Counted from the stretch's first letter, positions 14,827 through 25,213 are shown. The stretch is 64,000 bases of DNA from Diphasiastrum complanatum (GCA_029204225.1 CM055097.1:29727785-29791784); one strand, 5' to 3'. Numbers and translations are program-made. Notes: generated by a model from the letters alone, not told the origin.

Positions 14827-15293
14827 TCTACGGTGCAGAATGAAACAAATGATGATCCACAGTCTGGGAAATAAAACGTTCCTACGGTGGAGAATCAAAC
14901 AGTTGATGATCCACAGTCTGGGAAATTTACCTTGGCCAATAGAAAACTTTTCAAAAGTAAACTTGCGAAAATATTATTCAGGGACTTTTTGTGGTGGGCG
15001 GATATAGTTGGCGCATTTTAGTGTTTCCAAAGGGGAACAATGTGGACAGTTTGTCATTGTATCTGGATGTGGCCAACTCTGCTTCACTTCCGTATGACTG
15101 GAGCAAATATGCTCACTTCAATCTCGCAGTGATCAATCAATTTGATACAAAGTTGTCAATCAAAAAAGATACACAACACCAATTCAATACGAGAGAGAGT
15201 GACTGGGGCTTCACATCATTTATGCCATTGCAAGATCTCTACGATCCAACGCAAACAAGAGGCAAGATCCTTTGCTTCGGTTATCGTTGCTAA
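14827..15293 (+). pseudogene. Decayed UBP12/UBP13-type MATH domain fragment
   Basis: The frame at 14991-15293 reads VGGYSWRILVFPKGNNVDSL, then a YLDVANSASLPYDWS block, KKDTQHQFN, and RESDWGFTSFMPLQDLYDP. This is the N-terminal MATH (TRAF-like) domain of plant USP7-type ubiquitin-specific proteases UBP12/UBP13. Just upstream, in a different frame, comes a PTVENQTVDDPQS segment, also typical of that protein's N-terminus, so the reading frame is broken. The segment is itself tandemly duplicated (about 14827-14873 and 14879-14936), the first copy ending in a stop. No start region, catalytic domain or remaining protein follows. In working proteins the domain binds partners while a downstream peptidase removes ubiquitin. 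This copy cannot do that and is a gene fragment, probably dispersed or retrocopied. Confidence 0.85.
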
Positions 15294-16157
15294 TTGTTGA
15301 TCACAAGCTTGTTGTAGGCAATGGCAACAATCTCAACAAATTCACCTATTGTCAAATCTGAAGCATGACACTCCTATACATCTCTCTCTCTAAGCGTCGA
15401 ATACCTCCTCTCTCTCTCTAACCATCGGCTACCTCTTCTCTCTCTACCTTCACGTCGGCTACCTCCTCTCTCTCTCTAAATGCGTCGGTTGAGATTTTCT
15501 CTCTGAATTGCGTCGGTTGATATTTTCTCTCTCTTTCCTCTCTCTAGCTCGATCCCTTGTATTTGCATACAATTTTTTAAAAAATTAGGGTTGTCACAGA
15601 TTTTTTTTTTTTTGACGAGCACTCAAATGCACCACAAGAGTAGCCGATAAAAAAAATTTTGCCAACAATTTTCGGATTTTTTTCACAGTTTCAAGTATTT
15701 TTCGTCGAGCACTCCAATGTTTTATGGATTTCAAAGTGTTATACATTTCAGTTTGTAAATTTTTTTTTGATACCCCCTTCTAAGTTGTATATAATCCATT
15801 TTACTAATTTTTTCTTTTAACTTCCGTAACTTCCTTATTTGAGCTCGGATTTCACTGGAGTAAAAACAAAAAGTAATTTAAACGACGAGCCTGACACTAA
15901 GAAGTTATAAAAATTTTGTAACTTTCCATTTATTTGTTTTAAGAACCTCTTTCTTGAGTCAGTCTTTTTGTGTTTCCATTAGTAATTTTCAAATCTTCAT
16001 ATATTTTTCATTTGAGTTCGGAATTCAATGCTGTAAAAAGCAAAATTGCTCGTAGTGACAAATTGAACACAACTGCTACTTCATTTTAATTTGTTACGAT
16101 TTCCATTCACATCCACTTTATTCTTCGAGGACTCAGAATTTTTAAGTGGGTGGAGAA
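15294..16157. other. CT-rich tandem motif block and AT-rich spacer
   Basis: At 15380-15560 CT-dinucleotide runs alternate with near-identical GCGTCGGNT...ACCTC or GCGTCGGTTGA...TTTT motifs, five or six imperfect units in all. The rest is AT-rich spacer without a recognisable gene. Confidence 0.5.
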
Positions 16158-16335
16158 GAGCAATTTTACCAGTCTGTAAAATACCATTCTGAATAAATTT
16201 CAGACGGTGAATTCATAGTCCACAAGTCTTCACTAGTCATTAATGAGAGCAATTTTACCAGCCTGTAAAATACCATTCTGAATAAATTTCTAACAGTGAA
16301 TTCATAGTCCACAAGTCTTCACTAGTCATTAATGA
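16158..16335. repeat. 89-bp tandem duplication before the gag-like frame
   Basis: Two copies (16158-16246 and 16247-16335) start at GAGCAATTTTACCAG and end at CACTAGTCATTAATGA. The second copy ends over the first Met codons of the following gag-like frame. This is probably part of the leader of the host element. Confidence 0.9.
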
Positions 16336-17099
16336 TGGATTATTGTTATAGTCAAAACATTCATCTTCCATCTATTGATGAAATACAATCTAAAATCGTA
16401 TGTTACAGCCTTGCATTTGACGGACAACCAAGTTCAATCAGCATTGATGATAGGTTGACTAAATTGGAAGCTTATTTCTGTCATCGCCATTATTCTAAAG
16501 AGCATAAAATTTATTTTGCTTCACTGTGCTTTCAAGGACAACTTCGAGCATGGTGGGATACTCAAGCACATTTGAGCACAAAGCTTTGGAGTCAATTTAA
16601 AATTGCTTTCATTGATAGTATTCTCAGGTTTTATGAGAAATCATTCGAATCTCTCAAATAAACTGGTTTTGTACAACAATTTAATCAACAATTCTTGGCA
16701 TTGGTTCAGAAGACAAAATTTGAGTATAGATAATGTTTGAACTACTATGTGAATTTCCTTCAAACGCCTATAAAGAATGTGCTTCAACCAGCTCTTTCCA
16801 AATCCATTTATGCTGCTAGTTTTATGGAGTTGCGCAATATGATGGATCGTGCACTTGCTCTAAAGCACTTATTTACAAACCATATCAATGAATGGTGGAA
16901 AGTCATCGCTCAACGGAAACCTTATTATTACAACCAACGACTATCTGAATATGTTAGTCCTACCTTTGATGGTAGCATCCAGTCCATTAATGTAGACAAT
17001 TGGCTAGAGGATTTGGATGATAACTTCTACTATAGTGGAGGTATTGGTGATAGTGATATAGTTTTCTTTGTTTCATCGAGTTTTCAAGGACATGTTCAG
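16332..17099 (+). pseudogene. Duplicated gypsy-like gag modules, left part
   Basis: Module 1 reads FDGQPSS...DRLTKLEAYF and QGQLRAWWD, the usual pattern of the retrotransposon gag core, then a frame break at 16661 and QQFNQQFLALVQ further on. Module 2 begins at about 16965 with FDGSIQS...NWLEDLDDNF and SSFQGHV, a second copy of the same core. It stops at the insertion site of element A, and its continuation (SWWNIVQTFF) resumes at 23166 just past the element. Gag would form virus-like particles in the cytoplasm. Internal stops in both modules make it inactive. Confidence 0.65.
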
Positions 17100-17754
17100 T
17101 GTGAAAATTGTCAACATTTCCTAGCTAGTTTGAGGCCTAAATTGGCAATTTTTGTACATAGTTTTGGATCTAGCATTTCACACGTGTGAAAGAGGCCTAG
17201 ATACTTTTATTTTAGTATATATTTCATGTTGAAGAAGTCTCAAACTTCATGACCTTCGAAATGACACCAAAATCATGTTATTTGGACATATAGCCCAAAA
17301 TTGGCTATTTTAGGCTATTCGTGTCCTAAATTTGGGTCCTAAGTTCTAGAGAGAGGAGAGAGAGTCATCTCTCTCACCTATATTAGGCTGAAATTCATGG
17401 AGAACAGGTTGGAGAAACTTATTGTATTGTTGAGAGAGATCAATAGATCATTGTCACAGTTTCTTCCTCGATTGAGAGCATTGCTTTGTGTATTGTCTTC
17501 AAGCTTTTGTGTATGATCTTAAGAGGTTTCCAAAAGTGGTAGGCTGTTGTTGTAGGGCTGGTATGCTGTTGTTTTTGGCTGCCATCAGTACTTTTTATTA
17601 GTTTCTTTTGTCTCTTGAATGCTTTGTCAAGTTCATGTGTATCAAAGGTAGCATTAGGATGCTTTGCCATTTCTAGCTTTTGTAGCTTGTTGTGCAAAGA
17701 ACTTAGCCAAGTATTTTGGGAGCTTGGATCCATTCAAGATCCACTTTTTTCACA
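17100..17754 (+). repeat. Element A 5' LTR
   Basis: 655-bp direct repeat, begins TGTGAAAATTGTC, ends TTTTTTCACA, followed at once by the tRNA-iMet primer-binding site. A 97-codon antisense frame (17440-17733) recurs in the other LTR and has no recognisable product. Confidence 0.95.
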
Positions 17755-18913
17755 TGGTATCAGAGCTAGTTGGCTGCTATTTCTAGTAAGGTTTCCATAT
17801 ATGGTGATATTTGGATGTTTGATCAAGTTCTAGCATGATTATGCATTGCATTGTTGATCAAATCTTACTAACCTTTGTTTTGTGAGTTGAACTTGTGGAT
17901 CAAAAGCATATTTCAGGTCTATTGAAGATCAGAGGCTGAGAAGAAGCTATTTTGGATTGGATCATAACACCTAATCATTTGTTGATTGTGAGGCTTGTGC
18001 ATATTCAATACTAACAATGTTCTGTTCAATGTATTGTTGACAATCTCCACTTCTGTGGATGAACACTCTCCTTTGTGGATGAACACTCTCCTTAAGTGGA
18101 TGAACCTTCTCCTTAAGTGGATGACAAATACTCTTTGAGTGATTTTGTATTTCTCCAAAAGGCTGAGAAAAGCTCCCACTTGGATGAAAGATCCCCTTTT
18201 GGGTGAACAGATTGTCAACAATCTTTTACATAAATTTTGGTGTACTTTGTTGAGCATGTAAGTAACTCTCCTAATGTAATTTGATTGGAGCTTTTGCTGG
18301 AAGGTTTTAACCATTATGAAAATGTGTTTTTAGGTTCTTAACAGGTTGAGGGACATTCTCATGTGAAGTGATCTTAGATCTACATCTAAACACCAAGATA
18401 TGACAAGCTAGTGAAGCTAGTCTTGTGATTCACTAAGTGTGCTCTTTCATTCACCTCTAAAGCTTGTATTTATCACTTGCTGGAGTTTATAAACTTTTAG
18501 AAGTGTGGTTTACATGTGGTTTTACAGGTTGAATCAATATCTTAGTGTGTTGATCATATGTTGATCAAGTTTGTTCAATTCTAGGTATTCTTGGCAGCCT
18601 AGTCTTTTGTATTTTCTAAGAATGCAAGTAACTCTTCACACCATAACTTGATTTGGTCACTTGCTGGAAAGTTTGAGAGCTTAAGCAAGAGGGTGTTCAG
18701 GTTGGTTTGAGTTTGTAATCCATTCTTAGTGTGTGCAAAGTGTTGCATGTGTTTTCAATCTTCTTTTTTATGCTTGGAAACTAGCCAGGTTCAAGATAGA
18801 AGTGTTTTAGGGTCCTAGATCTTCTGGGATCTCCTTATCCATCATTTGTTGAGAGGAAAGTGAGTGTTGGGTGTATTAGGACAAAGCCTAAAAGTTGAAG
18901 AATCATTATATTC

Positions 18914-19846
18914 ATGGCTTCAAATGGTGGGATCATGTTAGAAACTAATGATAGGTTGAGTTCATCAAACTACTCTACCTGGAAAGTGAGGATGGAATCC
19001 TTACTTGAGTTGAATGAACTCATGGACATAGTTGCAAGAACTGAAGAGAGACCACCCACAGTTCAAGAGCAACAAAGGTTTAATAAGAAGGCCAAAAGGG
19101 CTCTTCATATCATTAAAATGAATGTTACCAATGAACTTCTCAAGGAAGTTGGTAAGTGTCAAAGTGCAAGTGAGGCATGGAATGCCTTGAAGAAGCTCTT
19201 TGAATCAAAGTCCACATCTAGGGTATTGACCCTAAGGAGGCAAATATTTTCTAGTAGGCAAAGAGAGGGTGAAAGTGCTCATGCATTTGTCTTGAGGGTT
19301 AAGTCCTTAAGTGATGATCTAGCATGTGTTGATGAAAACATAAAAGATGGTGAAATAGTCCAGGTTATGTTGAATGGTTTGCTAGATGAACATGCTAACC
19401 TTGTGCAAAGTTTTGCCATTCAAAGAGGCTTGCCAAGTGTGGTTGACTTGCAAGAAATCTTATTGGTTGAAGAACATAGGTTGCAATCAAAGCTTAATGG
19501 TGCATCCTTGCAAGGTGGAGGTGAAGAGGCTTTCTTCACAAAAGGCAAAGTCAAAGGCAAAGGGAAAGGCAAAGGGAAATGGTCCAAAGGTGGTAATTCA
19601 GATCATGATGATCACTCTTCCTCCTCTTCTACTTCTTTTAGAAAGAAAGATAAGTCAAAGTTCAAGTGTTTTTATTGTGGGATAAAATGTCATTTTGCAA
19701 ATGAATGTCATAAGAAGCAAAGTAATGAAGGTAGCAAGCAAAACAACTTTTGTACTTCTAATGAGGATCTAGATTCTTGTGATTCTCTCATGATGTGTTC
19801 TTCAAGTCTAATGTCAAGTGGAAGTGACAAGGATCATGGTGGATAG
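18914..19846 (+). CDS. Element A Gag (UBN2-type) with CCHC knuckle
   Basis: 310 codons. Residues about 10-200 form a copia Gag (UBN2 family) core with SSSNYSTWKVRMESLL near the start, SEAWNALKKLFESKS and LQEILLVEEHRLQSK. A Lys/Gly-rich basic stretch follows near 215-235. A CX2CX4HX4C knuckle, CFYCGIKCHFANEC, lies near 251-264. The usual Gly before His is Cys here, which may weaken RNA binding. Gag packages element RNA into particles. Relative D (44.3-46.2 kb) reads knuckle and protease in one frame, while this frame stops at the protease start after a one-base frame change. The Gag itself is intact from a good ATG, so it could still be translated. Confidence 0.85.
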   Translation: MASNGGIMLETNDRLSSSNYSTWKVRMESLLELNELMDIVARTEERPPTVQEQQRFNKKAKRALHIIKMNVTNELLKEVGKCQSASEAWNALKKLFESKSTSRVLTLRRQIFSSRQREGESAHAFVLRVKSLSDDLACVDENIKDGEIVQVMLNGLLDEHANLVQSFAIQRGLPSVVDLQEILLVEEHRLQSKLNGASLQGGGEEAFFTKGKVKGKGKGKGKWSKGGNSDHDDHSSSSSTSFRKKDKSKFKCFYCGIKCHFANECHKKQSNEGSKQNNFCTSNEDLDSCDSLMMCSSSLMSSGSDKDHGG

Positions 19847-20291
19847 ATAGTGGATCTAGTTCACACGTGACTAGTCACAAGGAGTTCTTTACTTCTTTGA
19901 TCTCTTATGTTGGAACCAAGAAAGTGGTTCACATGCCAAATGGTGGTGAGTGTATGATCAAAGGTATTGGCTCAATTCCTATTTGTCTTTCTACTAATAG
20001 GAATGCAAGGCTTGACGGTGTTCTTTACATTCCTTCACTTTCAGGAATTTGCTAAGTGTTGGTCAAATGTTAAAGAAAGGGTACAAGACAAAGTTTGTTG
20101 GGGATGTTTGCTTCATTACTAAGGGAGATTTCTTGATTGCTAGAAGCAATAGACAAGGTAGACTTTACAGGCTTGATGCATTTGTTATGTCTAACAAGAG
20201 GAATGAAATGGATGTTGGTGGTTCTCTCAACTTTCAAAAGTCAATCCCTAGCATCAATAAGATTGGTAGATCTTATGCAAAGTCTAAATAA
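19830..20291 (+). pseudogene. Element A protease remnant, frameshifted
   Basis: Out of frame with Gag comes a WWIDSGSSSHVT-type aspartic protease active site (about 19836-19871), then YIPSLS and, after another frame break near 20045, LLSVGQMLKKGYKTKF. Both breaks are evident by comparison with fragment D, where the same region is uninterrupted. Clear similarity ends near 20320, where a short stretch resembles the start of D's integrase zinc region (LPYARSR against LAYSRST). Confidence 0.75.
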
Positions 20292-20312
20292 CTTCCTTAT
20301 GCTAGATCTAGG

Positions 20313-21479
20313 TTGAAATCTAATGAGCTTCTTGGAGATAGTTATTGTTGTGCTAACTTGGCAACTTTTGGTGAATCTATGATCAATGTTTTGGATCCAT
20401 TGGATCTTGAAGATGGACTAGTGCTACCTACTAGTCAGATGGAGTCATGTGGTGCTAAATTAGTATCATGTTTGAATTCTTTCACTCATAGATTTCCAAG
20501 TCTTGTTGGCTCTTCAATGGAACTACATGGAAAGTGCAAAAATGAAAAAGGTAAAAAGAGAGCTAACTTCATCAGTGGAGGTGATGAAAACTCTTCTTTG
20601 GAAATGGTTGTTGCTAATGACTTATTTACTCATTTGGAAAGAGATGGTGCTTTGATCATGATTGAAGAAAAAGTTTCTTTTGTATCTTTATGTGATGAGT
20701 CCAAAAAAGTCATTTGTGAAACAAGTGGTGTCACATGTATTCATAAAGAAAGTAGATCAAAAGGTTCTATCGTGAGACTTGGTGAGGAAGATCTCAAGTC
20801 AAAAGGGAGAGATGAATGTGAAGTATTCAAAGTAGGATGTACTTTGAATTATGCTTTTGTGAATGATAGTGAGGGTTCATTATCATTACCTATATCATTG
20901 ATTAGAAGTCCAGGTTTGACAAGAAAAAGTACTTTAATCATTCTTATGTTGAAGGAACTATGTATTCTTTTCATGGCTTCTAATGTTCGAGATTCTTCCA
21001 TTTCTTATGATGCAACTATCAAGAGGGAGATTGCTAACTTTTGTGGTGTGATCATTAAGAGGGAGTCTTGTGAAGGAAAGGGCAAAGGAAGAGTGACTCT
21101 TGGGAAGATTCAAGGCATGGATCTTGCATCTCTTCATCAACTCAAAGGTTGCTATGATTGTGGTGGAGTGTTCATGCGTGATCAAGATGGCAAAAGGTTG
21201 GATGAAGAAGACTACATGGAGCAACTCAAGTGGCAATTTCTCCAAGGCAAGGAAGATCTCATTGGTGAGCTCATTGAGGTTTGGTTTGAGCTCAAATGGT
21301 CTAGTTTGATTAGGTTTGATACTCAACTTCATCTACTCTACTTCATGTTGGATAGAATTGTAGAAATCTATCTTTTGGTTTATGATGGTGACATTGTTTT
21401 CACTAACTATAGTGAAAGGTTGAAATCAAGCAATGATGAGATCTTGTGGGAAGTTAATCATGTGTTTGAGAGGGAGTAA
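20313..21479 (+). CDS. Unrecognised 388-codon frame where pol should be
   Basis: I do not recognise this protein. It occupies the place of integrase and RT but has no DD35E, YVDD or RNase H motif. Features seen: PLDLEDGLVLP near the start, SLNSFTHRF-like and MELHGKC blocks, a hydrophobic IILMLKELCILFMAS stretch, and a polar C-terminal half. Its DNA is partly repeated downstream: LDPLDLEDGLV returns as LHPLDLGDGIV at about 21805, and MELHG as MEIHG at about 22140. A GAGAGGGAG purine run sits at its end as at the real PPT, so the stretch 20340-21478 looks like an older duplicate of 21720-22508. The frame is long for chance in such AT-rich DNA. It may still be non-coding filler of a LARD-like element. 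Confidence 0.4.
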   Translation: MKSNELLGDSYCCANLATFGESMINVLDPLDLEDGLVLPTSQMESCGAKLVSCLNSFTHRFPSLVGSSMELHGKCKNEKGKKRANFISGGDENSSLEMVVANDLFTHLERDGALIMIEEKVSFVSLCDESKKVICETSGVTCIHKESRSKGSIVRLGEEDLKSKGRDECEVFKVGCTLNYAFVNDSEGSLSLPISLIRSPGLTRKSTLIILMLKELCILFMASNVRDSSISYDATIKREIANFCGVIIKRESCEGKGKGRVTLGKIQGMDLASLHQLKGCYDCGGVFMRDQDGKRLDEEDYMEQLKWQFLQGKEDLIGELIEVWFELKWSSLIRFDTQLHLLYFMLDRIVEIYLLVYDGDIVFTNYSERLKSSNDEILWEVNHVFERE

Positions 21480-21722
21480 CTTCAGAGGTTCAGATCTGAA
21501 GATGTTTATAAATGCAAATTCCTTGATCTTTTATTGAAAGATCAAGATGTTGATCTTGAATTGCTTCATCAACACCAAGAGGCAAGTAGCAATTGGAAGC
21601 TAGTCAAAAGCATCAAAGGGGAGCCACATGGGCAAAGCATTTTGGATCTGTTTTTATAGGTTCTTGAAGGTTCAAGTAAGGTTCTTGGAGCAGCAAGGAA
21701 GTGTCCTTTTACTCTACCTTAT

Positions 21723-22598
21723 TTGTTTAATCTCATGTATGAACATTGTCATGTCAATGTGTTGGAATTGTCAAAATTCAATGAAACTAGTTCCATAGTT
21801 TTGCATCCTTTGGATCTTGGAGATGGAATAGTTATCATTGCTGGTTCTTATGATCAAGTACATGCATTCATTCAAATCTTGAAAGATATTAAAGTGGACA
21901 ATATGTTTACTTTTGAGCAAAGTTCAAGATCTAGCATCCTAGTGTTGGCAAATTGGCAAATTGGTGACAATGTAGGATCAAGGGTTGTATGCAAATCTTG
22001 TGGAGATACTTCAAGTATTTCAAGTTCAGGTTTTGCTCATTCAAATGGAGCAGAGAACACATCATTTTTGCATTCATTCACTCAAGGGCTTTCATGGATT
22101 GGAGATCTACAAAGGCAAGGTGGTGATGGAGGTTCATTCATGGAGATACATGGTGCATTCACTATGGGCATAGTGGAATGTGGAGGAGGCATGCAAACAC
22201 TTGCTGGTTACTTTCACTTACAACCTGTTTGTTGCTATTTTACAGAGAGTTCAAAGGTGGATACATGGAGGAATCCTTTCATTATGATTCTATGTTCTTT
22301 TACATGTATCATGTTCACCATTCTATGTAAAATTGATGTAAGAAATAGTGAAGCATCCTATATGGACACTATTATCTATATCAATTATGTTGTACTTCAT
22401 ATTGTACATATTAGAACACTTGAGAAGAGATCTATTATCATGATGGAGATCCTTCTTAGGTTGGAGCAAAGTAGCGTTGTAAAACTAGCAATTAAGTTGA
22501 AGAGGGAGTGTGAAAATTGTCAACATTTCCTAGCTAGTTTGAGGCCTAAATTGTCAATTTTTGTACATAGTTTTGGATATAGCATTTCACACATGTAA
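21723..22598 (+). CDS. Unrecognised 291-codon frame, second copy of the module
   Basis: No family recognised. It shares PLDLGDGIV, SFLHSFTQGLSW and MEIHGAF blocks, in the same order, with the preceding 388-codon frame, plus a hydrophobic FIMILCSFTCIMFTILCK stretch. The last 30 codons run through the polypurine tract into the 3' LTR, so the annotated end is unlikely to reflect a selected protein. Best read as one module of a duplicated non-autonomous cargo region. Confidence 0.3.
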   Translation: MFNLMYEHCHVNVLELSKFNETSSIVLHPLDLGDGIVIIAGSYDQVHAFIQILKDIKVDNMFTFEQSSRSSILVLANWQIGDNVGSRVVCKSCGDTSSISSSGFAHSNGAENTSFLHSFTQGLSWIGDLQRQGGDGGSFMEIHGAFTMGIVECGGGMQTLAGYFHLQPVCCYFTESSKVDTWRNPFIMILCSFTCIMFTILCKIDVRNSEASYMDTIIYINYVVLHIVHIRTLEKRSIIMMEILLRLEQSSVVKLAIKLKRECENCQHFLASLRPKLSIFVHSFGYSISHM

Positions 22599-23163
22599 AA
22601 GAGGCCTAGATACTTTTATTTTAGTATATATCTCATGTTGAAGAAGTCTCAAACTTCATGACCTTCGAAATGACACCAAAATCATGTTATTTGGACATAT
22701 AGGCCAAAATTGGCTATTTTAGGCTATTCGTGTCCTAAATTTGGGTCCTAAGTTCTAGAGAGAGGAGAGAGAGTCATCTCTCTCACCTATATTAGGCTGA
22801 AATTCGTGGAGAATAGGTTGGAGAAACTTATTGTATTGTTGAGAGAGATCAATAGATCATTGTCACAGTTTCTTCCTCCATTGAGAGCATTGCTTTGTGT
22901 ATTGTCTTCAAGCTTTTGTGTATGATCTTAAGAGGTTTCCAAAAGTGGTAGGCTATTGTTGTAGGGCTCGTATGCTGTTGTTTTTGGCTGCCATCAGTAC
23001 CTTTTATTAGTTCCTTTTGTCTCTTGAATGCTTTGTCAAGTTCATGCGTATCAAAGGTAGCATTAGGATGCTTTGCCATTTCTAGCTTTTGTAGCCTGTT
23101 GTGCAAAGATCTTAGCCAAGTATTTTGGGAGTTTGGATCCATTCAAGATCCACTTTTTTCACA
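22509..23163 (+). repeat. Element A 3' LTR
   Basis: 655-bp copy of the 17100-17754 LTR, preceded by the purine tract and followed by TCAG, the repeat of the target site. Confidence 0.95.
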
Positions 23164-24129
23164 TCAGTCATGGTGGAACATCGTTCAGACTTTCTTTCTG
23201 AGAACTGGTTAACTTTCAAAAGAGTCTGTAGATAAATCTTCAATCGATCTGACTTCATCCAATGGTGTTCTTTGGACCAGACAACTATAGTTGCTGAGTA
23301 CAATAGAGAATTCCAACAAATGGTCCCAGTATTCGATTATGGAGAAGAATATCTTGTACAATGCTATATATATGGTTTACAACCTCAATATCATTGCATT
23401 TTAGAAAATTATCTACAAACTACTTCTCTCCAGCCTGGGTTCCGATTAAGGAAAACTATGGAATATGTTTTAAAGTACGAGCAACAACTTGATTTAGGAG
23501 CTTTTGAGAATATTTCTATTTTTGACAACAATCTAATGGAGTATGAGGTATTCAACAAGGATATTGTCCTCAATGAAGAGATTTCATTATTCCATATAAA
23601 TCCAACTTGTATCAATACCTTGGATTATTGTTCAATGCCTCATAGATCCATTTTACAAGATCTTCAAGTGACTTCAGTTGGAGAACCCATTTCCTATGGA
23701 TTCTCCAAAACTCAGAAGCCAAATCGTAATTCATGTGCATATGCAAAATGTATGGATGTGAATAATGATTGGGAACATTTTCTCAGTCAACCAACACTCT
23801 ATAGGAGGCTGATTTTAAAATATGTCGTCAATCTATATCAGTTTCTTTGGAGAAGTTTACATTGTTCAGTAGACTCTAATGTGATCAATCTTCAATTGAG
23901 TAATGTCAACAATGATTGTTCACCAATGGTTATTTGGAACAGTCAAAACATCAAATCCCTGGTTCAACTTTGGAATGTATTTTCACTACTTGGGAATGAT
24001 GCTTCAACGATTTATATGGGCAACTACAAATTTTATATTTTGAGACGAGAGTCTATTTTTGAGGTCAATCAGGTCAAATATTTACAACCACCTATGAATG
24101 AGGTATTGACCAGATTTGAAGAAATATAA
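23164..24129 (+). pseudogene. Right part of gypsy-like gag module 2 plus unknown domain
   Basis: Resumes the gag core cut by element A: SWWNIVQTFF, then after a frame break IVAEYNREFQQMVPVFDYGE and YLVQCYIYGLQPQY, matching the QQFNQQFLALVQ...YYVNFL order of module 1. From about 23640 to 24127 the 285-codon frame continues with sequence I cannot assign (WEHFLSQPTLYRRLIL, NVFSLLGNDASTIY). No zinc knuckle or protease motif follows. Confidence 0.55.
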
Positions 24130-24680
24130 TTTGGTCAACATTATGCCCAGAGATATGCTTTATCATATGACAGAGTGTCAATATTCATGCCGAGTACTTC
24201 ATATGGAGCATTTATATGTGAACAACAATTCATGACTACCATTATTTATGACAGAATTGTAATTTTTTTCATCAAATTGGCCAAACAACATGGATTAGCA
24301 GTTATGATAGAAGAGCCGGATGCAAGACAAAACCAAGAATCCAAGGGAATTGGATAAGCATCTAAATTGGTATGATGTCGAGGAAGCAGGCAAAAGAGGA
24401 TATTGCGGTGACATAATTTGTCCATTCCATACAGATTGGTTACCAATAAGCAATATGTTGCTTCATCAAACTCTTCTTCAACCATCAATTTTTCCTCCAT
24501 GGGAACAAGGATTACAGTCTGAAGCCAACAAAATAATTTCAATTCGACAACTTTGGATCTGTAATGAGGCAATACGTTTTTGGATGACACATCCTCAATC
24601 ATGACTACTTTACCGAGGCGATCAAGCTGATCAGACAAGCGTCTTCATTTTTGGGGACAAAAATGTTGAAGTAGGGGGAG

Positions 24681-25213
24681 TGTCATGTACTTTTAGTACA
24701 TCAATGCTTATCAATGCAATATAATATCCATTGTAAGCTTTGTAGGCCCAAAAGGAGCTATTAGCCTTAAGAACAGGGCGGTTCCCTCTTTAGGCCCTCC
24801 AAAGTAATTAATAAGGATAATAGGCCAACAAGGGCCCAATATAGCCTAAAAAGTACTTAACAAGGGCTAACTATCCCTCAAGATAGTTAAGTTTAGTTAA
24901 GTGAGAGCATTATCTATAACTAGGCAAGAGACATCAATTTGTGAATCTTTTGGCTCATTTTCAAGTGAGAGCTTCTAGCTTCCTTGTGAATGTGAGCCAT
25001 AGGGATCTCCATTGCTAGGTCTCATGTGCCCTATCCACATGAACCCATGCTCTTTTACATTGCCTTGTACTCTTTCTTTTATTGATAATGTGATTCCATT
25101 GAGATCTCGATGTTTAGCTTTCTATGGATATGCTATCTTGAATGCTTTGTACTTTTCTTGCTCTTAGCTTTACTTCCATTGTAATTGCTATTTGCTTAGA
25201 TTTGGCACATGAC
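24681..25213 (+). repeat. Probable 3' LTR of the gypsy-like host element
   Basis: Starts TGTCATGTACTTTTAG directly after the purine tract GTAGGGGGAG. The right end is uncertain, possibly at GGCACA near 25213. No second copy is visible in the window, so it is called only from its position behind a PPT. Confidence 0.45.

Larger units (their letters stand above)
17100..23163 (+). mobile_element. Element A: Ty1/copia-type LTR retrotransposon lacking pol
   Basis: Complete element with LTRs at 17100-17754 and 22509-23163 (655 bp each, TG...CA ends). The primer-binding site TGGTATCAGAGC (17755-17766) matches the 3' end of initiator Met tRNA. A polypurine tract AAGAGGGAG lies just before 22509. Flanks repeat TCAG (17096-17099 and 23164-23167). 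Removing the element and one TCAG restores the reading phase of the interrupted gag-like frame. By hand I count about 18 differences between the LTRs, roughly 97 percent identity, so the insertion is fairly recent. Internally it has a 1.1-kb leader, a gag frame, a broken protease, then unrecognised frames instead of integrase, RT and RNase H. It would have to be moved by proteins of a related full element. Confidence 0.93.
16332..25213 (+). mobile_element. Gypsy-like non-autonomous LTR element, split by element A
   Basis: Two gag-like modules lie at 16332-16900 and about 16920-23500, the second interrupted by the copia-type element A (17100-23163). After 23163 a further reading frame runs to 24127. 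The 3' end reads TTTGGGGACAAAAATG, then the purine tract GTAGGGGGAG (24671-24680), then TGTCATGTAC. That layout is typical of the 3' end of Ty3/gypsy elements, so an LTR probably begins at 24681. Without element A the internal part is only about 2.3 kb and has no protease, RT, RNase H or integrase, so it is non-autonomous. I found no matching 5' LTR, so the left boundary is unknown. The right boundary near 25213 (GGCACA) is a guess. Confidence 0.55.

Noticed and set aside
17440-17733. 97-codon antisense frame in element A LTRs, also at 22849-23142
   Set aside because: It recurs only because the LTR is duplicated, and shows no known motif.
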